This document shows, piece after piece, positions 17,401 through 26,199 of a stretch of 43,176 nucleotides of DNA. The DNA is from Prevotellamassilia sp. (GTDB lineage Bacteria > Bacteroidota > Bacteroidia > Bacteroidales > Bacteroidaceae): assembly GCA_018383375.1 (NCBI GenBank), contig JAHAWW010000237.1, positions 1 through 43,176 on the forward strand, read 5' to 3'. Below the pieces are notes generated by a model. The model made no database searches and was not told the origin of the DNA. It was given only the letters and a program-made list of their open reading frames with translations. Both the position numbers and the translations under genes were made by a program. Position 1 is the stretch's first letter, and each line of letters begins with the position of its first letter.

Positions 17401-18527
17401 CCATGAAACTGCCCAAAGAGTTGAACTCATTCTACTATTACGGCCGCGGTCCGGTCAACAACTACAACGACCGCAAGACAGGCCAGTTCATCGAACTGCA
17501 CGCCGGCATCGTGGGCGAACAAGACATTATGCTGCCCAAACCACAGTCGATGGGCAACCGCGAAGAAGTGCGTTGGTGCGCACTGACCGACATGACTGGT
17601 CGTGGTGCCCTCTTCATCGCCGACAGCGTGATGAGTGCCTCTGCTCTGCCTTGGACCCAACAACAACTGGCTCAGGCCGCCCATCCCTACCAACTCCCCG
17701 AGTCTGACGCCACCGTGCTGCACCTCGACGCCAAAGTGACCGGCCTTGGTGGTGCCAGCTGCGGTCAAGGCGGCCCATTGCGCCCCGACCGCGCCTATGC
17801 CACCAACTACGATTTCGGCTTCATCATCCGTCCGCTCGCCATCGGCCGCGCCGCACTCTCCATCATTGGCCATCACGCCAAAGTGAGCCCCGCCGGCGAA
17901 CAGCCCATCAGCATCTCACGCAGCCGTGCAGGCGAAGTGACGCTCAGCACACCGGCCAAAGACCGCACCCTCGTCTACAGCATCAACGGAGCCAAGAAAG
18001 GCCAAGTCTATACCGAGCCGTTCAAGTTCAGAGCCGGTGGCGAGATTGCCGTTTGGTACAAGGAAAATCCCAATATGAAAGTCACGACCAAGTATGAGCC
18101 CATCACCAGCGTGCCGCTCGAAGTCTACTATGTGTCTTCGGCCGAACCCGGTGCAGGCGAAGCCTCGTTCATCGTCGATAACGATCCCTCCACCATCTGG
18201 CACAGCGCCTACGGCGTGACACTCACCAAATATCCACACTGGATAGACTTCGACGCCGCCGAAGTGAAAACTATGAAAGGCTTCACCTACCTGCCACGCC
18301 AAGAGGGTGGAAACGGTATGGTCAAAGACTACGAAATCTATGTGAGCCTCGACGGAAAGAATTGGGGCGAACCCGTGGCCAAGGGCAGCTTTGCCCGTGG
18401 CGCCGAAGAGAAGAAAGTGCTCTTCAGCAAACCGGTCAAAGGACGCTACATCCGCTTCAGAGCCCTCAGCGAGCAAAACGGGCAAGACTTTGCCTCTGGT
18501 GCTGAGTTCACATTGATTGCCGACTAA
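14451..18527 (+). CDS. Secreted GH2 beta-galactosidase (LacZ-type) with C-terminal discoidin/CBM32-like module
   Basis: A 1358-residue exported glycoside hydrolase. A Sec signal occupies about residues 1-20. Then follow the GH2 sugar-binding domain (about 55-260), Ig-like domain, TIM barrel (about 410-700), a second Ig-like domain and the LacZ small-chain domain (about 880-1150). The acid/base is E535 in WSLGNEAGPG and the nucleophile is E598 in HISEYAHSMGN; the substrate-pocket WDWVDQA follows. The last ~140 residues (start VYYVSSAEPG, with DNDPSTIWHSAY) match an F5/8 type C carbohydrate-binding module. Family knowledge indicates release of terminal beta-galactose from host or dietary glycans. 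It has its own promoter and terminator. A lipobox is not convincing, so periplasmic or secreted location is likely. Confidence 0.92.
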   Translation: MRKPSLTFLLGCFAVPMLAGVPPLGGFFYGNMKAPTGWEWQSPDSLAYNKQQPHAWFFSFKDTDEARKVLPEKSSLWQSLDGTWKFHWASHPEARPKDFYLPTFDASSWDDVQVPMNWNVVGIGKDGSQKYGQPVYVNQQVIFKHSVRPGDWKGGVMRTPSQNWLTYKDRNEVGSYRRTFTVPAEWAGKEIYLNFDGVDSFFYLYINGRYVGFSKNSRNLAQFDITPYLNKKGENLIAVEVYRNSDASLLESQDMFRLPGIFRSVSLTAKPKVQVRDIKAIPDYDATFTNASLKITAQVANLSGKAQKGYSIDYALYENTLYADDNKLVAGVSATAKVEDLDKNDEETATITLNAGKAVKPWSAEAPHRYVLVGTLKDAKGKVVETFSTTVGFRKIEIKETPAAQDEFGLAGRYYYLNGKPIKMKGVNRHENNPATGHYVTREQMEHEVFLMKQGNINHVRNCHYPDAPYWYYLCDKYGIYLEDEANIESHEYYYGEASLSHVPEFRNAHIARNMEMVHATVNNPSVVIWSLGNEAGPGKNFVEAYNAIKAYDTSRPVQYERNNDIVDMGSNQYPSPAWVAEVAKGQSGVKYPFHISEYAHSMGNAVGNLVDYWNAMESTNFFVGGAIWDWVDQAIYNYDAKTGERYWAYGGDFGPTNKPNDGMFCMNGIMRPDLTPKAQYFEVKKVYQNVGVKAIDMKKGEIEIFNKNYFEPLKDYQIVWSLYQDGTCLEAPKALPGEVSTLAARKSLKVTLAYDYTQLDPTCEYFVKVQFLLAADKPWAKKGYVQMEEQLRVKGADVKAPSIAEASKDKPAIKCSQDDKQIALEGKSFTLSFDKATGAIDALAYGSNQIICKGEGPKLDAFRAPTDNDAGTGAPNQWFQYGLYNLQHTAQSCNVQTLKNGAVQVMFTVKSQAPEGCRIAYGNGNRNPEDAYDFKHDVKKLTDADLVFTTTQVYTVYPDGSVELHSAISSNRPSVVLPRLGYAMKLPKELNSFYYYGRGPVNNYNDRKTGQFIELHAGIVGEQDIMLPKPQSMGNREEVRWCALTDMTGRGALFIADSVMSASALPWTQQQLAQAAHPYQLPESDATVLHLDAKVTGLGGASCGQGGPLRPDRAYATNYDFGFIIRPLAIGRAALSIIGHHAKVSPAGEQPISISRSRAGEVTLSTPAKDRTLVYSINGAKKGQVYTEPFKFRAGGEIAVWYKENPNMKVTTKYEPITSVPLEVYYVSSAEPGAGEASFIVDNDPSTIWHSAYGVTLTKYPHWIDFDAAEVKTMKGFTYLPRQEGGNGMVKDYEIYVSLDGKNWGEPVAKGSFARGAEEKKVLFSKPVKGRYIRFRALSEQNGQDFASGAEFTLIAD

Positions 18528-18548
18528 CCGCGGCTATAACCTCCTATT

Positions 18549-18585
18549 AAATCCCCGCCTCTCTCTTATGCGTAGGCGGGGATTT
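18549..18585 (+). terminator. Strong hairpin terminator after the GH2 gene
   Basis: Perfect 12-bp stem AAATCCCCGCCT/AGGCGGGGATTT with a 13-nt loop. The A/T ends of the stem give a T-rich 3' side (GATTTATA). It separates the GH2 gene from the ricin-like gene that follows. Confidence 0.8.
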
Positions 18586-18684
18586 ATACACTCAAGAAAG
18601 CACTTTAGACTTTTTCTCACCATTATCAAAGGCTATTAACAAAATCCTATAAAAACTTTGTTTCACCTTTAAGTCCTTAGCCCT

Positions 18685-21153
18685 ATGAAAAAACACCTAC
18701 GCTTGTTTCTCGCACTTTGTGCCTTGTGGCTGGCCTTGCCGGGAATGAGAGCCGGCAATGGTTTGGTTCTGACCTTCAACCACGACGGTACGAACATCGC
18801 GGTCAACGTGGCCGACTCGGCCGGCCAGGCCCTTGATGGTGTCACAGCCACGGCGACATGCTCAGAGGCCATTAAGGCCGTTAGCGGCAGTGTCACATCA
18901 AGCATTGTATGTCCTAATGTCAACGGCAACGCCTCGCCTACCATCAATCTCACGGTGACCGTCAGCGGCCTCACCGCGCCTGTGGTCTACAACACCATCG
19001 GGCTCGACATCCACGCGCTCAATGCCTCGGGCGCCTACCAGAGCAACAGCGACGGCAAGGCACGTCAATTCAACGTAGCCATAGCCACAGGCGCCACCGA
19101 CGATGCCACCACGACTTTCGCCACCTTAAGCGACATCGACATCGCCTCGGGAGTGGGCACAACAGGTGCCGTGCACAAAGTGTGGGATGCCGCCTCGACT
19201 AGTCTCAACACGGCCGAAGGCTCACTCGTCATTAAGCTCACCATCACCAAAGGCACGAATAATCAAGGTTGCTTCTTCGGTTTGTCTTCTATCTCGCTTA
19301 CCAATCAGAGCGCAAGCGGTGAGGGCGGCGAAGGCGAAGGTGAGGGAAGCGGCGACGAAACCCCTGATTTCCCCGACCCCGCGGCCTATTATCACATCAA
19401 GTGGTTCGGCAACACCGCTCTCTACATCACCGAAGAGACAGACGGCTCTCTCGACGTGCAGACCGCCGACGTGACACGCCGCCAATACTGGCAGTTTGAA
19501 CCCTCAGCCACCGCCGGCCTCTACCACATCAAAAACGCCGTCACGGGTCACTACATCGGCAGCTGCAACAAGACCCCGTCATCGGCATCACGCATCGCCA
19601 TCTCTGTCCAAGGCGTTCCTTATTATATAGAATGTGCGGCGAGTGGAACAGTCGCCGGCTACTATCGTCTCACCTCGTCAGACTGTGCCAACTATGCCGA
19701 CGTGTCACAATCGCCCGTAGGCCTGAACAAAGACGGTGCCTCATCCAACATCATAGCCTGGAATGCCGGACTCACCAATACCGGTTCGTATTGGCAAATC
19801 ACCGCTACGCCCTTCAACTATGAACTCCAGCCGTTCTCTTACAGCAGCGCCGTGGGCACACCGCAGTTCATCTACACGCTCAAAAACCGTGCCGGCAAGG
19901 CCCTCACTCAAGCCGCCGACGGCAGCCTTAGTTTTGAAACGCCGCAAATGAACGCCGAACAGACTTGGTATTTCGTGGGCCAGACCGGCTCAGGCACAGG
20001 TTTCTTGCTGGTCAACGCAGCCTCTCATCAGCCGCTGGCCGTGACGGGCGAAACAGACACCCGTTGGACCGTGTTTAGCGGCGAAGGCACCACCTACTAT
20101 TTCCGTCCGTTTGCCACACGCACCGAAAGTGCCACCACGCTCACCGTGGCCGGCGACTCGCTTTTCAACATCGTCGCCGCGCGTTCTACTTATGCTCGCG
20201 CCGCTCAGATTTATAATATGCCTTGTGGCTCGGTAGGCACACTCTATGTGAAGCGTGCCGTCATCTCTGGCACAGACATCGTGAAGGGTATGACCTATCC
20301 CTTGCCCACGCTGAGCGGTTCTGACATTACCGCCACCGAGGCCTCAACGCCGGCTTCTGCCTATACCATCTACACCAAAGACAAAGCCTCTGTAGTGGCG
20401 GGCAACGACTTCACCCTCTCGCTGAAACTCTCTCAGGCCCCGGCCGAGGGCGATACCGTCTACGCCCACTTTGATTGGGACTGCGACGGCGTGTTTGAGA
20501 CGCTACAGGTGCTCAATGCCACACAACAAAGCGAGCACACCGTCAGTGTGCCGGCCGATGCCAAAGTGGGCAAGACGCGTGCCCGTCTGCGCCTCACGTC
20601 ATTAGGCAACGAAGACCCTGAAGGCGAAGTCTACGGCCAGATTTTGGATTTCGTGCTGCAAGTTGAGGCTGCGCAGAGCGTGAGTGCTTCGCTCTCTGTG
20701 GTGAGCAACGACTCCACTCGCGGCACAGCCACCATCGTCAGCCAGAGCGATACAGAGGCCACCGTCCAAGCCACACCGTTGGGCAACGCCACCTTTGTGT
20801 GCTGGCGTCGCGGCAATGTGGTGGTTTCGGCATCAGCCGACTACACGCTGACCTTAAGTGGTAAAACAGAACTCACGGCTGTGTTCTCGCCCAACACCAC
20901 CGCCATCGTGGGCATCGGTAATGCCGGCTTGAGCGAAAGCGGCACCGCCATCGACATCCAAGGCCATGAGCGCCTCATCATCGTGAACGGCGGTAGCCCG
21001 AAGGGACAGATTGCCGTCTACGACACGGCCGGCGCCCTCAAAGCCTCAGCCACCGGTTGCTCGCTCTCTGTACGTCATCTGCCCCGCGGCACCTACGTTG
21101 TCAGATACGTCACACCCGAAAGCGGCAAAGCCTGCAAAATTTCCCTCAAATAA
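18685..21153 (+). CDS. Secreted multi-domain protein: ricin-like, GEVED and type IX sorting-like domains
   Basis: An 822-residue exported protein of no certain function. Order of parts: Sec signal (1-23, ending GMRAG), an N-terminal beta-domain (about 24-205), an acidic Gly/Glu linker (GEGGEGEGEGSGDETPD, about 212-230), two ricin-type beta-trefoil-like stretches (start YYHIKWFGNTALYI; the second near residue 390, FIYTLKNRAGKALTQ), a GEVED-type domain (VYAHFDWDCDGVFETLQV to EVYGQILDFVLQVE), an InlB-like bacterial repeat with a CWRRG core, and a C-terminal ~75 residues (ERLIIVNGG, IAVYDTAGAL, LPRGTYVVRY) like a type IX sorting domain. It lies 31 nt before a sulfatase, so a glycan-binding or accessory role is likely. 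Confidence 0.65.
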   Translation: MKKHLRLFLALCALWLALPGMRAGNGLVLTFNHDGTNIAVNVADSAGQALDGVTATATCSEAIKAVSGSVTSSIVCPNVNGNASPTINLTVTVSGLTAPVVYNTIGLDIHALNASGAYQSNSDGKARQFNVAIATGATDDATTTFATLSDIDIASGVGTTGAVHKVWDAASTSLNTAEGSLVIKLTITKGTNNQGCFFGLSSISLTNQSASGEGGEGEGEGSGDETPDFPDPAAYYHIKWFGNTALYITEETDGSLDVQTADVTRRQYWQFEPSATAGLYHIKNAVTGHYIGSCNKTPSSASRIAISVQGVPYYIECAASGTVAGYYRLTSSDCANYADVSQSPVGLNKDGASSNIIAWNAGLTNTGSYWQITATPFNYELQPFSYSSAVGTPQFIYTLKNRAGKALTQAADGSLSFETPQMNAEQTWYFVGQTGSGTGFLLVNAASHQPLAVTGETDTRWTVFSGEGTTYYFRPFATRTESATTLTVAGDSLFNIVAARSTYARAAQIYNMPCGSVGTLYVKRAVISGTDIVKGMTYPLPTLSGSDITATEASTPASAYTIYTKDKASVVAGNDFTLSLKLSQAPAEGDTVYAHFDWDCDGVFETLQVLNATQQSEHTVSVPADAKVGKTRARLRLTSLGNEDPEGEVYGQILDFVLQVEAAQSVSASLSVVSNDSTRGTATIVSQSDTEATVQATPLGNATFVCWRRGNVVVSASADYTLTLSGKTELTAVFSPNTTAIVGIGNAGLSESGTAIDIQGHERLIIVNGGSPKGQIAVYDTAGALKASATGCSLSVRHLPRGTYVVRYVTPESGKACKISLK

Positions 21154-21183
21154 ATCCTCTCACACCCCCAATCAGACAAAACT

Positions 21184-22686
21184 ATGAACAACCGATTGAT
21201 TTTTTGCGGATGCGGTGCCCTGGCCGCTTTGGCTGCCGGCGCACAGAACAAGCCCAATATTATATATATAATGTGTGACGACATGGGCTACGGCGACTTA
21301 GCTTGCTATGGTCAGCAATACATCTCTACGCCCAACATCGACCGTATGGCCGCCCAGGGTATGCGATTTACGCAAGCCTACGCCGGCAGCCCGGTGTCGG
21401 CCCCTTCGCGCGCCACGTTTATGACCGGCCAACACACCGGCCACACTCATGTGAGAGCCAACAAGGAGTATTGGAGCGGTTCGGTGCAATATGGCGCCAA
21501 CACCGACTATGCCGTTGTGGGCCAAGAACCCTACGACCCCAACCGCATCATCATTCCCGAAATCTTCAAAGACAACGGCTACACCACCGGAATGTTTGGC
21601 AAATGGGCCGGTGGCTATGAAGGCTCGGCCTCCACGCCCGACAAGCGCGGCATCGATGAATATTACGGCTACATCTGCCAGTTCCAAGCCCACCTGTATT
21701 ACCCCAACTTCCTCAACGAATACAGCCGTTCGGCAGGCGATGAAGGTGTGCGCCGCGTCATCCTTGAGCAGAACATCCAGTTCCCCATGTATGGCGACGA
21801 CTACCGTAAACGCGCCCAATACTCATCAGACCTCATCCATCAGAAGGCTATGGCCTGGCTCGACAAACAAAGCGCCGACCAGCCTTTCTTAGGCATTTTC
21901 ACCTACACGTTGCCTCATGCCGAACTGGTTCAGCCTGAAGACTCCATCTTGCTGGCCTACAAGGGGCATTTCTGTACGGAAAAGACTTTTGGCGGCCAAC
22001 AGGCTTCGCGCTACAACCCGACCAACTACGGCCACGCCGAGTTTGCCGCAATGATCACACGCCTCGATGCTCAAGTGGGTGAGATTATGGCCAAACTTGA
22101 AGAGAAGGGATTGGCAGACAACACCGTCTTGATTTTCACCTCCGACAACGGGCCACACGAAGAAGGCGGTGCCGACCCCGACTTTTTCAATCGCGACGGT
22201 CTCTTGCAAGGCAAAAAGCGCAGCACCTACGAGGGCGGCATCCGCATTCCCTTCATTGTGCGCTGGCCTGGCAAGGTGGCTGCAGGCTCGGTCAACGACC
22301 ATCAGTTGGCCTTCTACGACCTTATGCCCACCTTCTGCGACATTGCCGGCATTGAGAACTACGAAACACGCTATGCCAATCCGGAGGCCGAAAACGACAG
22401 TTTCGATGGGCTCTCATTCTATCCCACACTCACGGGAGAGGGTGAGCAGCAACAGCACGAGTTTCTCTACTGGGAGTTCTCTGAGACGAACATGATGGGC
22501 CTGAGAATGGGCAACTGGAAAATGGTGGTGCAACAAGGCAATTGCAAGCTCTTCGACCTGGCCACCGACCTGCACGAAGACAACAACGTGGCCGACCAAC
22601 ATCCTGAAGTGGTGGCCAAGATGAAAGCCATCCTCAAGTCGCAACACACCGACAGCAGTCTTTTCTCGGTGACCCTGCCGCAATGA
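21184..22686 (+). CDS. Sulfatase, serine-type (arylsulfatase A / GalNAc-6-sulfatase-like, S1 family)
   Basis: A 500-residue exported sulfatase. After a signal peptide (1-20) the metal-binding IMCDDMGYGD is followed by the modification motif S72-A-P-S-R-A in PVSAPSRATFMTG; S72 would be oxidised to formylglycine, and the serine (not cysteine) means an anSME radical-SAM enzyme is required. Further landmarks are HTGHTHVR, FGKWAGGYEG, FTSDNGPHEEGG (metal and active-site residues) and the C-terminal FLYWEFSE, typical of arylsulfatases and GalNAc-6-sulfatases of the S1_16/S1_15-like groups. It follows the ricin-like protein by 30 nt and ends before a strong terminator. The exact sulfated sugar cannot be read from sequence. 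Confidence 0.9.
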   Translation: MNNRLIFCGCGALAALAAGAQNKPNIIYIMCDDMGYGDLACYGQQYISTPNIDRMAAQGMRFTQAYAGSPVSAPSRATFMTGQHTGHTHVRANKEYWSGSVQYGANTDYAVVGQEPYDPNRIIIPEIFKDNGYTTGMFGKWAGGYEGSASTPDKRGIDEYYGYICQFQAHLYYPNFLNEYSRSAGDEGVRRVILEQNIQFPMYGDDYRKRAQYSSDLIHQKAMAWLDKQSADQPFLGIFTYTLPHAELVQPEDSILLAYKGHFCTEKTFGGQQASRYNPTNYGHAEFAAMITRLDAQVGEIMAKLEEKGLADNTVLIFTSDNGPHEEGGADPDFFNRDGLLQGKKRSTYEGGIRIPFIVRWPGKVAAGSVNDHQLAFYDLMPTFCDIAGIENYETRYANPEAENDSFDGLSFYPTLTGEGEQQQHEFLYWEFSETNMMGLRMGNWKMVVQQGNCKLFDLATDLHEDNNVADQHPEVVAKMKAILKSQHTDSSLFSVTLPQ

Positions 22687-22707
22687 CAAGACCTGTCTGA
22701 CAAAACC

Positions 22708-22756
22708 ACTCCGGCCGCAGCACATACCAACGTATGCCTGCGGCCGGAGTCTTTAT
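22708..22756. terminator. Terminator between the sulfatase and the B12 locus
   Basis: Perfect 13-bp stem ACTCCGGCCGCAG/CTGCGGCCGGAGT at 22708-22720 and 22738-22750, with an inner CATA/TATG pair, then CTTTAT. It lies between convergent genes and may serve both, better on the + strand. Confidence 0.8.
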
Positions 22757-22794
22757 GTCATCCACCGATGGGGTGGTAGAGCTATCTGTTTATC

Positions 22795-23877
22795 TCAATA
22801 CCACACTACGCCGACGGGGTGAATGCCGGTGTCATAGGTCTTGAGGTGGGTGCCGTCTGCCTTGTAGACGTAGAGCAATCCGGGCTTATCGTATTCGGCC
22901 GACGAGCGGTCTGAGCAGATATAGATGTCGCCGTTTTGCGGATTGATGTTGATGGCCTGAGGTGCCGGTGCCGTGGGCTGACCGGCGAGGAAGTTGTCAG
23001 CGGTCAAGTGACCCGTGGTGGTGTCGTAGGTTTTGAAGTCGACGAGTGTCTGATTGGTGCTCCAGTCCGTGACACTGTTGATCGCATAGAGCGTCGTGCC
23101 ATTCACGGCGATAAGCGAAGCCGGTGCCAGTTCGCTGCCTGCGGTGGCGCCTGCGGGGATGGTCCAAACGGCCGAAGCGATGTCGGCATAATTACCGCGA
23201 CACACCACAAACACGCGGCCATCTGCATCGGCGGCAATCGGTCCGGGGTTGACACCCACAGCAATGTCTCTCACCTTAGTGCCGGTTTGGGCATCGATTT
23301 CGGCAACACGGCAACCGTCAACATAGCCACCGCCATAGTTATAGCCGTCTGAGATGGACACATAGACCTTGCCGCCCGTGGCGCACATTTGTGCGGGATT
23401 GGGGCCTACGGCCTCGTGGGTGTCGATGGCGAGTGTGAGGGTGTCGATGCGACTCACATAGCCATCGTTGTTGCTCACGAAGACATAGCCTTCGGCCGCA
23501 CAGATGGCTTCAGGCTCATTGGTCTGAATGGAGGTGACGATGCGTGCCGTGGTCTTGTCTATCACCCACACCAGATTTTCAGCATACATCGGCACATAGA
23601 TGCGCGAGCCATAGGTCACGGCACCCTGTGGCGAAGAGCCCAGACTCTGTCCGTTGACAGCGGCAAAGACGCTCTGCGTATAGGCTGAGTCGCCGGTGAG
23701 TGTGAGGTGGTCGAGCGTGCCGTCCACGCCGCCGTAGTAGTTGCCTTGGTTGATGACATAAGCACCGCTCATTTGCCCCACCGGGTCGGTGGTGAAGAAG
23801 GGTCCGTCATCGTCTGAACAGGCCGTAAAAGCCAAAGCGGCTATCAGACCGATGGCCAAAAGTTTGAGTTGTTTCAT
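22795..23877 (-). CDS. btuG: BtuG-like surface lipoprotein (YncE-type seven-bladed propeller)
   Basis: A 360-residue lipoprotein. The lipobox ends at C20 (LAFTACSDDDG); the SDDD after the cysteine matches the signal for export to the cell surface in Bacteroidetes. The rest is a regular repeat of about 45 residues with YncE/NHL-like strands (GSRIYVPMYAENLVWVIDK, GYVFVSNNDGYVSRID, GKVYVSISDGYNYGGG, GRVFVVCRGNY), consistent with a beta-propeller. In Bacteroides thetaiotaomicron, BtuG is such a propeller, binds cobalamin with very high affinity and caps BtuB. Here the gene follows the btuB-like receptor by 58 nt under a shared cobalamin riboswitch, which supports the assignment. Confidence 0.82.
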   Translation of the reverse strand: MKQLKLLAIGLIAALAFTACSDDDGPFFTTDPVGQMSGAYVINQGNYYGGVDGTLDHLTLTGDSAYTQSVFAAVNGQSLGSSPQGAVTYGSRIYVPMYAENLVWVIDKTTARIVTSIQTNEPEAICAAEGYVFVSNNDGYVSRIDTLTLAIDTHEAVGPNPAQMCATGGKVYVSISDGYNYGGGYVDGCRVAEIDAQTGTKVRDIAVGVNPGPIAADADGRVFVVCRGNYADIASAVWTIPAGATAGSELAPASLIAVNGTTLYAINSVTDWSTNQTLVDFKTYDTTTGHLTADNFLAGQPTAPAPQAININPQNGDIYICSDRSSAEYDKPGLLYVYKADGTHLKTYDTGIHPVGVVWY

Positions 23878-23935
23878 AGTGTTTTTGTTGTTTATGATTG
23901 AAATGAATTGTCTATAATGGTCATGTTTGAGGGCC

Positions 23936-25936
23936 TTACCAGTTCACCTTCACAGACAGTTTGTAGGCTCTTCCGGGCATGGGGTAGCGCCGCACCACGG
24001 CATATTGCTTGTCGAAAGCATTGACCAAGTCGGCACGTAGGTCGATGGCTATTTTGCCCATATCAAAGCGATGATAGAGCGTCGCTCCGGCTTCGGCATA
24101 TCCCGGCAGACGGGTGGTGGGCGTATGGTCGTTGGTGCTCCATCGCTCCGAGGCATAGGTGGTGTGCACACTCAGGCTCACCCACGGTGTTTCGCAGGCC
24201 AGCGATGCGGCACCGCTGTGCATAGGCGTGTAGGCAGCTTGACAGCCATAACCAATCGTGCCGGGGAGTGTGCGGTCTTCGACGGCTTGAAGGGTGTGGT
24301 TGGCTGCGACGACCAACTGCCACTGTTCGGCAGGGCGCAAACGGGCCTCAAGCGTGAGGTCCAGTCCGCGTGCCACGGTTTTGCCCACATTCATCGTGCG
24401 CCACACATAGAGATTATAGGGGATGCTGACGATGCGGTCTCTGACACGGTTGAACCAGCCGTCGGCCGTGACGACCAGCGAAGCGAGCCACGACGTGGGC
24501 CTGTCGAGACGACACACCGCGCCTATGCCCACTTGCCGCGTGAGTTCGGGTTTGAGAGTCTGACTACCCAGGTGGTAATAATAGGCTTCGGTGAAGGTGG
24601 GCACACGATAGAGTTCTTGATAGAAGGAGCGGAGCGAGACATAGGTGTGCGGCTTGTCGATGGCGGCAAAGGCCAGCGAAACCATTGGTGTGAGCCGCCG
24701 GGTGTCGGTGAGTCGGTCTGCAACGTCGGTGTTGTCGTGGTGTAAATGGGCTGCGAGCCGGCCTGTGGCCGTGAGGCGGCCGTGGGTGAAGTTGAGACTG
24801 AAGGCTTGCAGCAGGCTTGTGCGTCCCACGTGGCTGTCGGTCTGTTGATTGCTGTTCATCGTGCGGCGCGCCAGGTCTACGGCATAGGCGGCCTTGAACG
24901 GTCCGAAGGCATAGGCCACTCCGGTGGTGGCAAACCACTCGCGGCGATAGTATTGCTGCACGAGTCGGCCACCGGGATATTGCCCGTCGATGTCTTGATA
25001 GTGGCTCGAGGCCCACTCAAACTTGCCTCCCCCCATGAGTTCGAACGCCCCAAATTGCTGCCGCCACATGGTCTGTGCCAGGGCCGTCTGTTCGGCCAAT
25101 CGCTCGTGGTTGTCGGCGGTGTAGAGGGTGACGATGCCGGGCAGGCGACGATGAGTGTTTTGGTAGTAGGCCTTGGCCGTGAGGCGTCCGCCGTTGAGGT
25201 GTTTCACGAAATTGGCCTCGCCGGTCCAGGCCTGCATACGGCTGCCTTGACGTTTCTCGCGATGTGTGGCCACGCCATTGAATACCGTGAAGGGATAGTC
25301 GTTGCGGCCGTAGTGGAAGTCGCCGCCAAGGCTCAAAGCCGACCCGTGGCCCATCGGTAAGGAGAGGTTAAAATAAGGCTCTGCCGTGCCGAAAGCACCG
25401 TGGGTGAGTCCCACGTGGCGATGTGTGGCCGCCGTGTCGGGACTGACAGACTGCACCACAATCTGCGCTGCCGCCAATGTGCTCACGGGCGAAAGCAGCG
25501 GTGCGTGGTCGGCCATGGCCACACCTAAACCCGAAAGGTTCTCGAGCGTGAAGCGTGAAAAATCGACCTGACCACTCCTCACGTCGGACATTGGCATCCC
25601 ATCGAACGACACGGCCGTATGGGCCGCACCAAGTCCGCGCACCGAGACCGTCTTTAAGCCTCCGGCACCACCATAGTCGCGCAAGTTCACGCCCGGCAGC
25701 CGCCTCAAGGCATCGCCCACATCAGTCACTCCGCGCTGACGCAGGGCGAGGGTGTCGAGCGTGAAAGCCGGCGTGGCCGACCGCCATGACGCCACCGGAC
25801 GATGGGTCACGACAATGGCCGTGCCGAGCGTATCGCTTGGCACAACATCGACCACATTGTCTGCGGTGGCATAGACCATACCAACCCAAAGACCAATGGC
25901 CGACACGACACCCCTATGCAGAGCGCAGCGTCTCAT
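23936..25936 (-). CDS. btuB: TonB-dependent outer-membrane receptor, BtuB-type (corrinoid uptake)
   Basis: A 666-residue TonB-dependent receptor. After a signal peptide (about 1-25), a TonB-box-like stretch (TAIVVTHRP) precedes the plug domain with DALRRLPGVNLRDYGG and VSVRGLGAAHTAVSFDGMPM. A 22-strand beta-barrel follows and the protein ends in an aromatic residue (KLSVKVNW), as expected for barrel assembly. The length is in the BtuB range and there is no SusC-type N-terminal extension. A cobalamin riboswitch lies immediately upstream on the same strand and a BtuG-like lipoprotein gene downstream, so transport of vitamin B12 or related corrinoids is well supported. Confidence 0.9.
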   Translation of the reverse strand: MRRCALHRGVVSAIGLWVGMVYATADNVVDVVPSDTLGTAIVVTHRPVASWRSATPAFTLDTLALRQRGVTDVGDALRRLPGVNLRDYGGAGGLKTVSVRGLGAAHTAVSFDGMPMSDVRSGQVDFSRFTLENLSGLGVAMADHAPLLSPVSTLAAAQIVVQSVSPDTAATHRHVGLTHGAFGTAEPYFNLSLPMGHGSALSLGGDFHYGRNDYPFTVFNGVATHREKRQGSRMQAWTGEANFVKHLNGGRLTAKAYYQNTHRRLPGIVTLYTADNHERLAEQTALAQTMWRQQFGAFELMGGGKFEWASSHYQDIDGQYPGGRLVQQYYRREWFATTGVAYAFGPFKAAYAVDLARRTMNSNQQTDSHVGRTSLLQAFSLNFTHGRLTATGRLAAHLHHDNTDVADRLTDTRRLTPMVSLAFAAIDKPHTYVSLRSFYQELYRVPTFTEAYYYHLGSQTLKPELTRQVGIGAVCRLDRPTSWLASLVVTADGWFNRVRDRIVSIPYNLYVWRTMNVGKTVARGLDLTLEARLRPAEQWQLVVAANHTLQAVEDRTLPGTIGYGCQAAYTPMHSGAASLACETPWVSLSVHTTYASERWSTNDHTPTTRLPGYAEAGATLYHRFDMGKIAIDLRADLVNAFDKQYAVVRRYPMPGRAYKLSVKVNW

Positions 25937-26009
25937 AACGTCATAAAATATTCAGTGATGATGTCCGGACCTTTCCTCGAAGGTCGATGGATGGACAATA
26001 AGGCAATCA

Positions 26010-26190
26010 ACGGCAGGTCTTCTGACTTATCCTCGCTCTCAAGCACCTTCCCACACGCACTTCAGAACAACGTGCTTGCAGTGGCTCACATCCGGCAGAT
26101 GAAGCTTGAGAGGGTAAAAGGAGGACTTACAGCAGCGGGACTGTACGCGATTTTCACGCGTTTCCCTTTTAATGGGCTGTGCCCAACCGT
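26010..26190 (-). promoter_or_regulatory. Cobalamin (AdoCbl-type) riboswitch upstream of btuB
   Basis: Read on the minus strand: AAAAGGGAA, GTGAAAATC, ACAGTCCCGCTGCTGTAA, GCCACTG, GGGAAGG and the B12 box GTCAGAAGACCTGCC (26012-26027), in the canonical order and spacing. Binding of adenosylcobalamin would reduce expression of btuB and btuG. About 75 nt separate the B12 box from the btuB ATG; that stretch holds a GACCTT/AAGGTC hairpin that could form part of the expression platform. Confidence 0.95.
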
Positions 26191-26199
26191 TATATGCCG

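Noticed and set aside
15357..18485. Long minus-strand open frames antisense to the GH2 gene.
   Set aside because: They are frame shadows of a GC-biased coding sequence; the plus-strand protein has intact catalytic motifs throughout.
18640..18660. Promoter for the ricin-like gene at AAACTTTG.
   Set aside because: The -7 box has a mismatch at the key T and no -33 element lies at proper distance; read-through from upstream remains possible.
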